From Chaetoceros tenuissimus (Eukaryota > Bacillariophyta > Thalassiosirophyceae > Chaetocerotales > Chaetocerotaceae), in the NCBI GenBank assembly GCA_021927905.1, contig BLLK01000056.1, positions 124,001 through 188,000 on the forward strand: a stretch of 64,000 nucleotides of DNA, in the 5' to 3' direction. This document shows, piece by piece, positions 10,253 through 20,812 of this stretch. A model generated the notes under the pieces. The model did no database searches. It was not told the DNA's origin and saw nothing but the letters and a program-made list of their open reading frames with translations. The position numbers were made by a program, and so were the translations under genes. Within the stretch, counting starts at the first letter, position 1; every line of letters starts with the position of its first letter.

Positions 10253-12637
10253 TTGAATGTCACTATCATCGGACGGATTTATTGAAAATTCTGTTTTTAT
10301 GAAACGAAATAAGAAGTTAGTTCAGTCGTAAGGATAGATTACGATTGGTTGAAGAAGACTTTGTCACTTTTTTTTGTGTAAGTGAAAGAGGAAGCCACAT
10401 GGATTTTGAATGTTTTGGAAACTGTTGAAAAGATTTGAGTATATAATAAATCAACATTTGCATAAAAATAATATTCGAAACATTTCTTTGGCGTTCTTAG
10501 ATAATTTCTATAAGGATTCACCTTCTAATGAGTAGAAGAGAATAGCTCACTTTGTCTAAAATCAATAGTAATTTGAAAAAGTGATATTTTTGTGGAGTTC
10601 TGTGGATACGTACTTGAAGTAATTCGGAATATCTATCAACATTCTGTCGTTGAACGATTTTTCAGGCTTTACATGATATGGTTTATACCAGAGTAAGTAC
10701 ATACTTTGCATGATTTTTAGCTCGGAGTTTATCGGAGATAGTGAGAGAAGGTTGCATCAGCAGTTTTGCCACTATTATAAAGCCTTATTCCTAGAAAGTA
10801 TCACTTTGCATAGTATTTCGGAAAAACATTTTGAGAAGAGAAGGTTCAAAACATCAAGCGGAATCGTCTAATAATCTTTTCGGAACATGTACAAGACGAT
10901 GTGGCGAGATACTAAGAATTTGTAATTTGTAGAATTGTGGAGTAGTACGCTTTCAAACGAATTGATCGCTGATATGGGTTTTTAACGGGATACATACACG
11001 AATGATGAAACTCCGAGCTCTACTACAACAAATTATCACCTTTTTTATTTCTGACAAATACTACTAGCATCTACTTTCCTCGTAGTATGCTCATTAAGAT
11101 TACACTTGAAGACTTGAAAACAGCATACTTGTAGCTTTGAGCTGTGCGAGTATACTACAAGAACATATAGGGATGAAATGAAATGACGCACATGTGGTTG
11201 AAACACATAAATAGCAAGATTTAACTGATTTCTTACAGTTTTTCACCGAAATTCTGTTCAAAGTTTCGGGAGAAAAACTTTTTTTAAAAATATTTTCCAA
11301 TTTTCGGTTTCTTACGTTTTCCCGATGGCTCAAGATTTTCTCTTCTTGGAAATTTAGAAATCTTTCTATTGCTTGTTTATTGAGATTGCAGCGTTTTGAA
11401 TTTTGTTTTTGTTTCGTTTCATGAGGTACTTTCAACTTCATAATAAAATACTGTTGCAGAGAAAGCCTTAACCAAACACCGATTAAAAAGCAAATAAATA
11501 GTGAAAGAGAAATCCAATAACGATATGAAGACTAGCCTTGGTATTCTTTTGCATAGCTACTTAAAGTAATTTTTAACCATGTTGGTCCGGGCGGATTCTA
11601 CCTACCGCTACATTGCCAGTCGTGTCCAGTCGTGTTTGAGGGCTATTGTACGAAGTTGGTGCGACAAAGTGAAAATTTTCTACCATTGCCTTTAGGGATA
11701 ACAAAAGGTATTTTCAATACGTACGGATGTCGTATGAAAAATCCAATGACTGCATTAAAAATAGAAAATCATAAAATACAAATGGTGTACAAAATATTTT
11801 TTTCCTTTCTGCTCGGCAATGTATTCTTCACCATCTGCTTTGTATGTCAGAAGGCAGAAAGGAAAAATTTCATTGAAAATTGCATAAGATATTTATCACT
11901 ACATCTGCACTATAGAGTTTTGCTTATGAAAATCATATATCAACAAAATTTTATATTGAACACTTCCACAATGCTCTTTAATATATATAATATCGATTTA
12001 TGTATAGCGATTTGATTCTCATACAAAAAATGGAAAAATAATGATCACTTGATTTTTACATTTTTTTTGTGTGAAGGTGAGTCCTACGAAGTTGGTTCTC
12101 ACTTGAGCTGAAAAATCTAATAAAAAAAATACCTATGACAAATCCATCCTGCTTCTTCAGTAGGTAAGAGTCAATAAAAACAGATCATTGATTGTAGCAG
12201 GTTCTATGATCATAGTTTCATTAGGAATACAATGTTTTTCAATGCTAACCAACTTCGTTTTGAAGAAAATGTCGTAGAAATAGCACTTTACTTAAGCCCC
12301 TTTCAGTCCCATAAAAATCTAGCGGTAGGTAGATTCCCTTTCTCCAAGCAGGACCTATCTAGCTAGCTAGCGATCGAAACGATAGTTGGCTGGAAAATTG
12401 ATCGAGAAATCGACAATGACAAACTAAAATAATCGTTGTTGTGCCTTTGATTCAAATTCTATATATTATACAAATGTTTTAAAAATTAATGTATTCGATA
12501 GTGAATTTTTGACGAACTTGAGAGCTAAAAATAAAATGTAATGAGCACTTATTTAAAATTTATGTATTTGTATTTAGCTAGAAAGCTTTTCACATGGAAA
12601 GAAGTAAATAGATATAAAACGAAAACAAAACATATCA
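10253..12637. other. Intergenic region between giant paralogues
   Basis: About 2.4 kb of AT-rich DNA without a convincing gene. Just upstream of the giant gene, a possible 3' splice acceptor (AAAAACAG, near 10290) might join a missing first exon. From 11593 to 12337 there is a region bounded by inverted repeats, listed separately. Open frames at 11100-11441 and 11632-12015 have no gene-like composition. Confidence 0.5.
11593..12337. mobile_element. Possible MITE-like element with short terminal inverted repeats
   Basis: The left end GGATTCTACCTACCGCTA (11593-11610) is repeated in inverted form at 12320-12337 with one mismatch in 18. Farther out, GGTCC (11583-11587) faces GGACC (12353-12357). 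Inside, ACGAAGTTGGT occurs at 11650 and 12086 and inverted at 12248. A 14-bp inverted repeat (11799-11812 and 11854-11867) could form a hairpin. There is no transposase and I could not define a target-site duplication. This fits a non-autonomous DNA element of ~745 bp or a decayed foldback repeat. Confidence 0.5.
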
Positions 12638-14183
12638 TCACTTGACTTCAATTGAGAATTCCTTACGACAAACGTCTTTGCACATATCAACACATTCGTC
12701 AGATAGATTTTCAAAGCAAGTTGTCCATTCTTCAACAGATGCAGATGTATAAAATCCACATTCGTCATCACAAGCTGCAAGACATGTGTCGCAATATGGA
12801 CATGCGTTTTGATTCATATCTTGTGCAGAACAAATCATCTCCGAAGTAGAGTGAGTTGATGTTGTTGATGGATTTGAATGGTTGCTTGAATCATATGGAT
12901 TCATATTAAATGCATTATCATCTTCTGATGATGATGCAAATATGTGATCAATAAAGTGACCATTGCAAACGTCTGAGCATTTATCTGAGCATTCTGGAAT
13001 CATGTTTTCTAAACATGAAAGTAAATCATCCTCGCTTGGATAAGAATAAAAGCCACATTCATCATCGCAAAGACCGAGACAAGAGAGACAATATGGACAA
13101 GAAATATCGTTTTCTTCGAAGAGACAGTCGAAATCAGCAGAATTCGCAGCATGAATGTGATCCTCCTCATCACTGAAGAGACGTCTACGAAAAATGCTAT
13201 TTTCAAGAAGCAAATCAGTACATTGATGGCAATCAATTGAACTATAAGATGAGTATCCTCCCCAGCCCACACTGAATTGCTCATATGGAAAATCAGTACT
13301 ACTTCCATCTGAACATGGAATCGCCCAGATCGTATCTCCAGTCTCTGCATCCAAATGCACTCCAAAGTACAAATCGTTATCACAACTCAAGCCTCCAAAC
13401 GCTATCAAGTTCTCATCATTCGCATATGGAAGACTATCCGTAAACTTGTAGTTGTAGCTACCTACATTACTACTAGGAGGTGAGCTACCAACATAGGCCT
13501 TGATATTCTCAGGAGTATCACGTCTCAAGATATCATTACCGACAATATCATCGACAAAGTTCTCAATCCGAAGCTCCCACACATACTCATTGTTTACAGT
13601 TGACACAGCAAACTTCACTTTTCCAACCTCATCGAAGCTGTTCTTGTAGTTACCACGCTGAAGGCAAAGATTGTACTCGACACTCATTGCTGGACAGACA
13701 TATCTTGTAGTCGGACTTGAAGATACACTAGGCTTATTTGAGCTTACAAGAGTCGGAATTGATGAAGTTGTAAGAGAAGGTGCAGATGATTCCTTCACAC
13801 TTGGAGATTCTGAAGGTACAGAACTCGGCTTGTCAGATCTCATCTTTGTAGGTAGATTCGAAGGATCCATTGAAGGTAAGAGACTTGGAAGAAATGACTC
13901 TTCTAAAGAAGGTCTAGAAGAAGGACTGGAACTAGGTCCATCGGATCTTACTATTGAAGGTGTGATAGAAGCCTCTACGCTTCCCATCTTTGTAGGTAGA
14001 TTTGATGGCAACAAGCTAGGCTCGTCAGATCTCATTACAGATGGAGAAGAAGAAGGACTATTCAAAGGCATTAAACTAGGTCCATCGGATCGTATTTATG
14101 AAAGGACTTGCAGAAGGATGTGTAGAAAAAGATGGTTTGTAGCTTGGTACATCTGTCTTTATATCTGTGGGAATTGATGCTAT

Positions 14184-14605
14184 TGGTGGAGCTGTCTCGT
14201 GATTCACCATTACTGGAGGCAAAGTCTCATCTACACAAGATGGTAAGTTGGATGGCTTACTCAATTCAGTAGCAATTGGTGGAGCTGTCTCGTGATTCAC
14301 CATTACTGGAGGCAAAGTCTCATCTACACGAGATGGTAAGTTGGATGGCTTACTCGATTCAGTAGCAATTGGTGGAGCTGTCTCGTGATTCACCATTACT
14401 GGAGGCAAAGTCTCATCTACACAAGATGGCAAATTGGATGGCTTACTCGATTCAGTAGCAATTGGTGGAGCTGTCTTGTGATTCACCATTACTGGAGGCA
14501 AAGTCTCATCTACACGAGATGGCAAATTGGATGGCTTACTCGATTCAGTAGCAATTGGTGGAGCTGTCTCGTGATTCACCATTACTGGAGGCAAAGTCTC
14601 ATTTA
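14184..14605 (-). repeat. 93-bp tandem repeat (31-residue unit)
   Basis: About 4.5 copies of a 93-bp unit encode ETLPPVMVNHETAPPIATES followed by SKPSNLPS. Copies are over 90% identical by eye and start near 14185, 14278, 14371, 14464 and 14557. Confidence 0.9.
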
Positions 14606-16378
14606 CACTAGGTCCTGCAGAAGGTCGTACCGATATGTTCTGTAGATTTGTTGCTGATGGTAAATTTGATGGCTGCAAGGACCTTTTGCTTAGAGTTGGC
14701 TTTTCAGAATGGCTAGTGGAAATTAACAATGAAGGTCCAATTGAAGGGTTTGATTTCTGCGGAGTTGTTGACAGCTCTTTAGATTTTTGAACACTAGGTT
14801 GTTCCGTTGGAGTTTCACCATCTTGTTGACTTGCAGATGGCTGAGTGGAGGATGTCTGCGTATAGGTTGGTAAATCTGTCTTTATATCTGTGGGGATTGA
14901 AGATTCATTTTGCTTCCAGTTCAGCTCACTGGGGCCAAAGGTACTGAGAGTTGGTACATTTGAAGATACATATGATGGGTACTGAGATTGGACCAATACA
15001 GGAAATGCACCAATTGGAGCTTTTGTTATAATCGAAGGAGTAAGTGACTCTGTAGGAAGCTTCACTGGAGACAATGATGGATGTGAACTTTCGATGTCGT
15101 CATTAATCTTAGCATCAGTTGGTAGAACACTAGGCTGAATAGAAGGCTCGCTAGCATTATCCCTATCAACAACATTACTTGGTACTTGAGACTTTGTAGG
15201 ACCAGCAGATACATTATTAGGATTCAAAGATGGAGTTTTGGACAAAGACGGCTTCATAGTTCTATCATGTATTGGTAGTTTGGTGGGTAGATCCTTTGGA
15301 GTGTAAACTACTTGAGGAGGCCTGACAATACTTGGACCGACAGATGGCAATGATGAAAGAGAAGGCATAACAACAGGAAAACCACCACTTGAAGGACTGC
15401 TACTGATGGAAGGTTCAGAAGAAGTTGCAACAGGTGTCTGAGTAGGTGCTACCACCGGAAATCCTCCAGTCGGTGGTTTTGTCGGATCGTTTCCACTTGA
15501 AGGACTGCTACTGACAGAAGGTGCAGAAGAAGTTACAACTGGCGACTGAGTAGGATCGTTTCCACTTGAAGGACTGCTACTGATGGAAGGTTCAGAAGAA
15601 GTTGCAACGGGTGTCTGAGTAGGTGCTACCACTGGAAATCCCCCAGTTGGTGGTTTAGTAGGTGTCACCACCGGAAAGATTGGCTTCTGTGTATTTTCTC
15701 CAGTGGGCGATGCTGTTGGTGTCGGGAATCTAGGATTGTACACAGTCTGGGGTCCCTGATTAAAAGCCGGACTCGGTGCAGGAGATTGAGTATTGCATGA
15801 TGGTGGATTATACACATATGTAGTTCCCTTGCTAACATATTCATACTGTAGTTTTGATGGAGCTTTGTGATTGAAAACATTGAAAGAAGGCACACCAACT
15901 TGTCCAGTCCAAGAATTCTTGTCATCCTCTTTCATGTTATTGTAAGAAGTGACACCAACCCCTCCGGTCCAAGTTTGCGGGTCCTTCTTGTTATTATACA
16001 AGTTCACTTCATAGTTTGCAGTCCATGTGGTGGTTTGCTTCACTGGAGAGTATGCAGTTGGGACTTTCATGGTAGATGGGATATTGTAAGTCTCTCCACA
16101 TTTGCGAGGTTCATCCTCTTCATGACTTCTATTTTCAATAGAAAATTTGGATTCCCAAGTAGTCTGATGACTTCTCTTTCCACCTTTTTTCTTTCCGCCT
16201 TTCTTTTTTCCATTTGTTCTAGTAGGAGATCTCTTGGTTCTTGTCTGCTTTGACTGGACAGGTGTAGGAAAATCAACCCCAACAGAATCTTCTCTTGGGA
16301 GAAATGAGTGTGCTTGTTTCTTCTTTGGACGACTCTGTTTCGCTTTAGCCTTTGTTTTTGGTTGAGACACTGCAGTAC

Positions 16379-16462
16379 CTATTATATATGATGAATTGTA
16401 ATGAGTATGAATGTCAGAATATACACTAAGGAATATATTTCTTATGAAATCATAGGACTTAC
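16379..16462 (-). other. Predicted in-frame 84-nt intron
   Basis: GTAAGTCC donor and ATATAATAG acceptor on the minus strand, in phase 1. The 28 codons it encodes if retained (KSYDFIRNIF...) are aromatic and hydrophobic, unlike the surrounding Ser/Lys-rich protein; splicing joins FFGSG to TAVSQ. Confidence 0.75.
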
Positions 16463-16781
16463 CCGACCCAAAAAACACATTACTAGTACTGCCATCACTA
16501 GAAGTACTGCTGCTGCTACTAGCTTCTCTCTGCCCGTTCTTCTTCTTGCCTACCACTTTTCCATTCTCATTGTTATTTTTAATTGAAAATATAGATTGTC
16601 CACCAACAACATTTAACTTTCGATCAGCAGAAGAGATCTCGAGTTGATCTTCCTGTTCGAGGATGGGTTCCTCTTTCTGTCGAGTTGTTTCTAGAGTATC
16701 TCCTATCTCAATCTTGATAGCTTTTAGATCTGCCAACTGCAGCAGAATCTGAAGCACTAAGAAATAATTCTTGAACTTCAT

Positions 16782-17686
16782 TCTGTATATTATTTATTTC
16801 TTTGAATGAGTGATGCTATCTGAATAGTTATTGAAGGGTATCGCAGTAATACAGATCTGCACATATGTTGTCAATTAAAGCTTCCCCTTTTTCCACAAAG
16901 AGAGAAGGGAAGGCTGGTGTGAATACTTTATCTAAATAATGATATTTTGTACCATAAGTAATCAAACACGTCAGATTCATACCGGGTCAGGTAGATGCGA
17001 AGAGAAGGCCAGAATTAGTATCAAAAGTACATACACAAAGATTATGGAGATAGAAAAATGTCATACTTAGAAATTGAAACGATTCCCACGATGAGTAAGA
17101 TAAATACCACAGTGAACTATTTCATTCATTTAACCTCATTATTTTGAAGGGAAGATGAGGAATCAGATTTTGATATTTTTTGCACATGCATTTAAAACGA
17201 TTGATTACATTGATACTTTCATAGTTTAAACGTAATGATTAACATTATGAGTTGGTTGTTCCACCCTTCCGCATCTATTTGTTCCACCTTCCACCTTTCT
17301 TGCTTGTAGCGGCAAAAGCACGAGAAGTTTGACGGAAGTCGTATTATGCACGATGCGTTCTCTCATTGGCCCACTCACCACTCCCCAGCTAGCCTTTTCA
17401 CCTCTGTTTTGTCCTCAATTAGACAATGTCTCCTTCCCTATGACAAAGCCAGAAAACTTTTCACCACAATAGTCTAGTGCGTAGGTGCTGTTGTGATCTA
17501 GATAGAGAAATATGCCGGAAATCTTTTTTAACCTTCTCACCTATTTTTATTGGAAGCAATTTCTTCATCCTTCCCTATGACAAAAAGGTGAATTACTAAG
17601 AATAACTACTTTACCGGAAGTATTATCCTACGTATGAAGTGTATGTACCTACAGTACTATCTTTTCGTTATTGGCTGGTAACATAG
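16782..17686. other. Intergenic region
   Basis: About 900 bp upstream of paralogue 2 and downstream of the hydrolase gene. A 17-bp direct repeat TCCTTCCCTATGACAAA occurs at 17431-17447 and 17568-17584, 137 bp apart. No gene seen. Confidence 0.5.
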
Positions 17687-19186
17687 CTAATTACTAGAGC
17701 TAGCTTGAAAAAGTGCACTAATTGCTTTTGGATCTTCAAATATAAGGGAATGATCATGTCCAACATTTTCAATTTCTACCCTTGAGTGTACATATCTCCC
17801 AAATAATTTGTTCAAAGATTCGTAAAAGAAAAGACTTCGCTTTCTTCGAAATCTTCCTTGGAATCCATCATCTTCGCATGAACCATGCAGTATTTCTGTA
17901 TCATTTATTCCTGAAAAGTAAATTACATTTCTCTTTGAGTATCGCTCTGCAATTTTGGAAATGTTTCCATGAAACATTGATATGGTTTCATCTTTGTAGG
18001 GACATGTCAAGATCCCACCATTGGCTAAGCCCCACTCCCACGAATCATATGTTTTACAGTTTTGTTTTTGTTTCATGGTTGGCTCTCCAAAATATGTCGA
18101 ATTTCTCCATCGTCTGCTATCGAGATATGCATAAGATCGTGGATTTGCAACCACTGCAATAATATCTGGCAACTTTCGTTTCATTTGTATCTTTCGTAGC
18201 TTTTTGATGCTGGATATTCTATTCGTATGCACATGTATTCTCCCAGAATGTTTATCATCATTCCATATATAGCTATTGGATGTCAAAGCCCACCTTTGTA
18301 TAAACTGCCCACCAGCTGAATGACCTGCACAAATAATTCGTTCCAAATGACGAAATCCATCATTACCTTTTTCATATTTCTCAATCATTGCTTCAATGAT
18401 TGCATCCATGACTTGATAAGAACTATATTCATCAAAAGAATCAAGTGCATTTGCTCCATATCTCCATGTATGCGGTATAGGATCGGTTTCATTCCATTTC
18501 ATCGGTGAACTTTGAATAGTCGTGTTGTCATCCATTACAACTGGAACTGAATAAACTCCATCTTCTACTGCAAGAAAATTTGGGGCAATCACCAAGATAT
18601 TTTCCGGTTTAAATTCTTTTTGCAAATTTGCGACATTATTCATTGAATAAAGATATTCATCTGCATTCCTTCCTGAACCATGTACAACAATTACTACCGC
18701 TTGAATTTCAGTATGTGTATATTCTGGCAATGTATAAGTCAATATTGGCCCCTTATTGGAATAATAAGCAGCTACCGGTCCTCTTCCATCATATCTCTCT
18801 CGATATTCAATCGGAAAGCCATAAATATTTCCAATAGATTTTGAATCAGGAATGGGAAATAATTGATATCGGGGCATCATGACTATCGTTTCTGTTTCAG
18901 TTGATAAAGTACAAACTTTGGTCTCGTTTTGAAGCGAGCATTTGAAATTACCCGCACATCCAGTGGTGCTTTCGGTCAAGGTTTCTTCTATACAGCAGCT
19001 TCCAGGTCCTTTTATATGTGGATTGGAAGGTAGACATCCATATGCTAATATTCCTTCTGTTGTGTAAAAGGGACAACATTTTGAATCATCTGGACAGAAA
19101 TCTTTTGACGAGCACGAAATGTAAGCCTGAGTCAAGTATAAGCAATGAAGAAGGCCCAATATAATAAATAATGATGAGGTATGCAT
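17687..19186 (-). CDS. Secreted alpha/beta-hydrolase-fold protein
   Basis: 499 residues. It starts with a signal peptide (MHTSSLFIILGLLHCLYLTQA). A short Cys-rich region follows (residues ~24-90), with a DDSKCCP stretch recalling granulin-like knots. The hydrolase core begins with VVIVVHGSGRNADEY (~165-180), where HG is the usual oxyanion-hole signature. The nucleophile elbow is GHSAGG (~293), with Ser as predicted nucleophile. Near the C-terminus, ENVGHDHSL supplies a candidate catalytic His, and DDG/ND motifs between could supply the acid. It probably hydrolyses an ester or similar bond outside the cell or in the secretory pathway; the substrate cannot be told. Single exon. It is divergently arranged with the linker-histone gene 301 bp away. 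Confidence 0.75.
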   Translation of the reverse strand: MHTSSLFIILGLLHCLYLTQAYISCSSKDFCPDDSKCCPFYTTEGILAYGCLPSNPHIKGPGSCCIEETLTESTTGCAGNFKCSLQNETKVCTLSTETETIVMMPRYQLFPIPDSKSIGNIYGFPIEYRERYDGRGPVAAYYSNKGPILTYTLPEYTHTEIQAVVIVVHGSGRNADEYLYSMNNVANLQKEFKPENILVIAPNFLAVEDGVYSVPVVMDDNTTIQSSPMKWNETDPIPHTWRYGANALDSFDEYSSYQVMDAIIEAMIEKYEKGNDGFRHLERIICAGHSAGGQFIQRWALTSNSYIWNDDKHSGRIHVHTNRISSIKKLRKIQMKRKLPDIIAVVANPRSYAYLDSRRWRNSTYFGEPTMKQKQNCKTYDSWEWGLANGGILTCPYKDETISMFHGNISKIAERYSKRNVIYFSGINDTEILHGSCEDDGFQGRFRRKRSLFFYESLNKLFGRYVHSRVEIENVGHDHSLIFEDPKAISALFQASSSN

Positions 19187-19487
19187 TGTTACTTCTTGAA
19201 GTTTAACAGATCAATGAAGTAGTAGATAGAATAAGAGATATTCATACCTATGGAAAAGAGTTCGTGGTCAGTTGAAAGAAAATTCTGAAGATTGGGGTTC
19301 TTCTTCTTTCAGGCCATTTCATGACACATATTTCAAACAGTGATTTAACGGTGTTCTGGTTGTCAACATTTCTCTCCCCTTTTCAAAGAAGGCTTCACAT
19401 GCGTTTTCTTTTCAGCCATCATAAAATAGAAGAACAAACATCAAAGAGTACAACTCATTTTATATAAATATTCTTATAGCTACTACA
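19187..19487. promoter_or_regulatory. Divergent promoter region
   Basis: A 301-bp spacer shared by the hydrolase (minus) and the linker-histone-like gene (plus). A TATA-like TTTATATAAATA lies about 25-30 bp before the plus-strand ATG. No other element is clear. Confidence 0.4.
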
Positions 19488-20399
19488 ATGGATCAACAAC
19501 AGCAACAAAACCAGTCAACACCATTTCATACGACATTCTTTGACGTCATCACCATTCCTGCTCCTGCACTTGCACAATCGAACCCTCAAGAAATGAAACA
19601 AATCAAGTCTTTCAACTCTATAATGGCCTATGAAGATGCAGTCCTTGACGCTATAGCTGATTTACATGATTCACACAATGGTTCTTCCATTCAATCCATT
19701 CAAAAACACATTCAAGCCTATTTCCTATATGACAACTATCCCGAACTGGATGAACAAGAAGCAGAGTATCTCTCTCAAGATATGCAATGGAATGAACATT
19801 TATTCCATCAAGCTCTTAAATCTCTATTGGAAAAGAAGCAAATTATTCATTGTCCAACTATCAAAAATGGGTCGACGTTTTATAAACTTTCACCTGAATA
19901 CAAGAAACATCGAGCGGAAGAACTCCAAGCGAGACTCAAGAGATTACAAGACTATAAAAAGAAATTATATGAAAAACGTCAACAAATGAAAAAGAAGAAG
20001 GATGTACCACTTTCCAAACCATTTTTGAAAAAGGCTCATTTGGTAGAGGAACAGGGTGTTGAATTGCATATTTCGGATCAACATGCACAGAATAAGATGG
20101 AATTAGTGAGAGAGCATCAGATTGATAAACGAAAAGTGTTGCATCATAGACTAGATCTGCATGCGGATGACGATGATAGTCATGAAGATGGAAAGAAGAA
20201 GCCGATTGTTGGTTTGAGGGATAAACTCAAAATTCCACATCATAAAATCTTTGTCAAGGAAATGTAAGTACTTTTGAGTTGACAGATGGCACTATTGGAT
20301 AGCATTCAGTCGTGTATCTCAATCAATATCTTTTTACTTTGTTCATTTTCTAACAATTGCTTTCATTCTTGTAGCGTTTCAAGAGAGGACTCACTATGA
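19488..20399 (+). CDS. Linker histone H1/H5-domain (winged-helix) protein
   Basis: Residues ~48-135 resemble the H15 globular domain: AYEDAVLDAIADL, then NGSSIQSIQKHIQ (compare the GSS..AIKKYI motif of H1), a second helix FHQALKSLLEKKQI, and the wing NGSTFYKLSPEYKK. A long basic, coiled-coil-like tail follows, ending in a His/Asp/Lys-rich segment. The globular domain binds nucleosomes or DNA, so a nuclear chromatin role is likely, although a 266-residue form with an acidic patch is atypical for H1. The 3' end is uncertain: unspliced, the frame stops at 20267 (259 aa); a strong GTAAGT donor at 20264 and TTCTTGTAG acceptor ending at 20374 predict a 111-nt intron and an end IVSREDSL at 20399. 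I prefer the spliced form. Confidence 0.7.
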
Positions 20400-20812
20400 C
20401 TTGAAACTGTACGAGTATAAGAAATCTTGACCTTTGAAGCAAAAATTCCTAGCGAGCTTGAGGTCATCTTCGGATATTCCTACTGAAAATAAAAAATAAC
20501 ATGCACAAAGTACATTTCTATCCTATATATATACAATTTTGAACAGAGTAGTACTTAGAGTCTTTTTTCTTTTCATATTTACAATTTGCGCTACCTTATA
20601 CTGGCTTTCCCTCAAATTTTAAATCTGGCGGTATTGGTGTATATTTCTTCCTGTCATTAGTCATGGGTTGTAATTATATGCAAAAAATCTCTTATCTTCA
20701 ATTTATCCATCTCTCTCATGCCTCTCTTTTTAATGCTTCTTCGCCTATATTCAAAATCAAACAACGGATGAAAAGACCACACCTCACCTAGCTACGTTCT
20801 AATTGATTCAAT
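20400..20812. other. Convergent intergenic region
   Basis: 413 bp between the 3' ends of the linker-histone-like gene and the deaminase. AT- and pyrimidine-rich; nothing recognised. Confidence 0.5.

Larger units (their letters stand above)
12638..16781 (-). pseudogene. Giant modular Ser/Pro-repeat protein (paralogue 2), frameshifted
   Basis: Two abutting minus-strand frames (16781-14076, 14071-12638) are one gene broken by an extra base in the T-run at 14095-14097. Dropping it changes the junction to PFIIRSDGPSL, matching the linker motif IVRSDGPS of paralogue 1; the length is then about 1352 residues. It starts with a signal peptide (MKFKNYFLVLQILLQLADLKA), followed by Lys-rich segments, the shared KGTTYVYNPPSCNT motif, Ser/Pro linkers, a 31-residue repeat x ~4.5, one ~160-residue domain (nt 13215-13695) and two 9-Cys modules (about 12960-13105 and 12660-12795). 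An 84-nt in-frame intron is predicted at 16379-16462. The function is unknown and probably extracellular. The frameshift could be a true null allele or a homopolymer error in the assembly, since both halves retain coding character. Confidence 0.7.

Noticed and set aside
11632-12015. 127-codon plus-strand frame in the intergenic region
   Set aside because: AT-rich, low codon quality, and inside a region bounded by inverted repeats; no recognisable domain.
14385-14645. Open frame opposite the 93-bp repeat
   Set aside because: Shadow of the repeat in the giant gene; no independent evidence.
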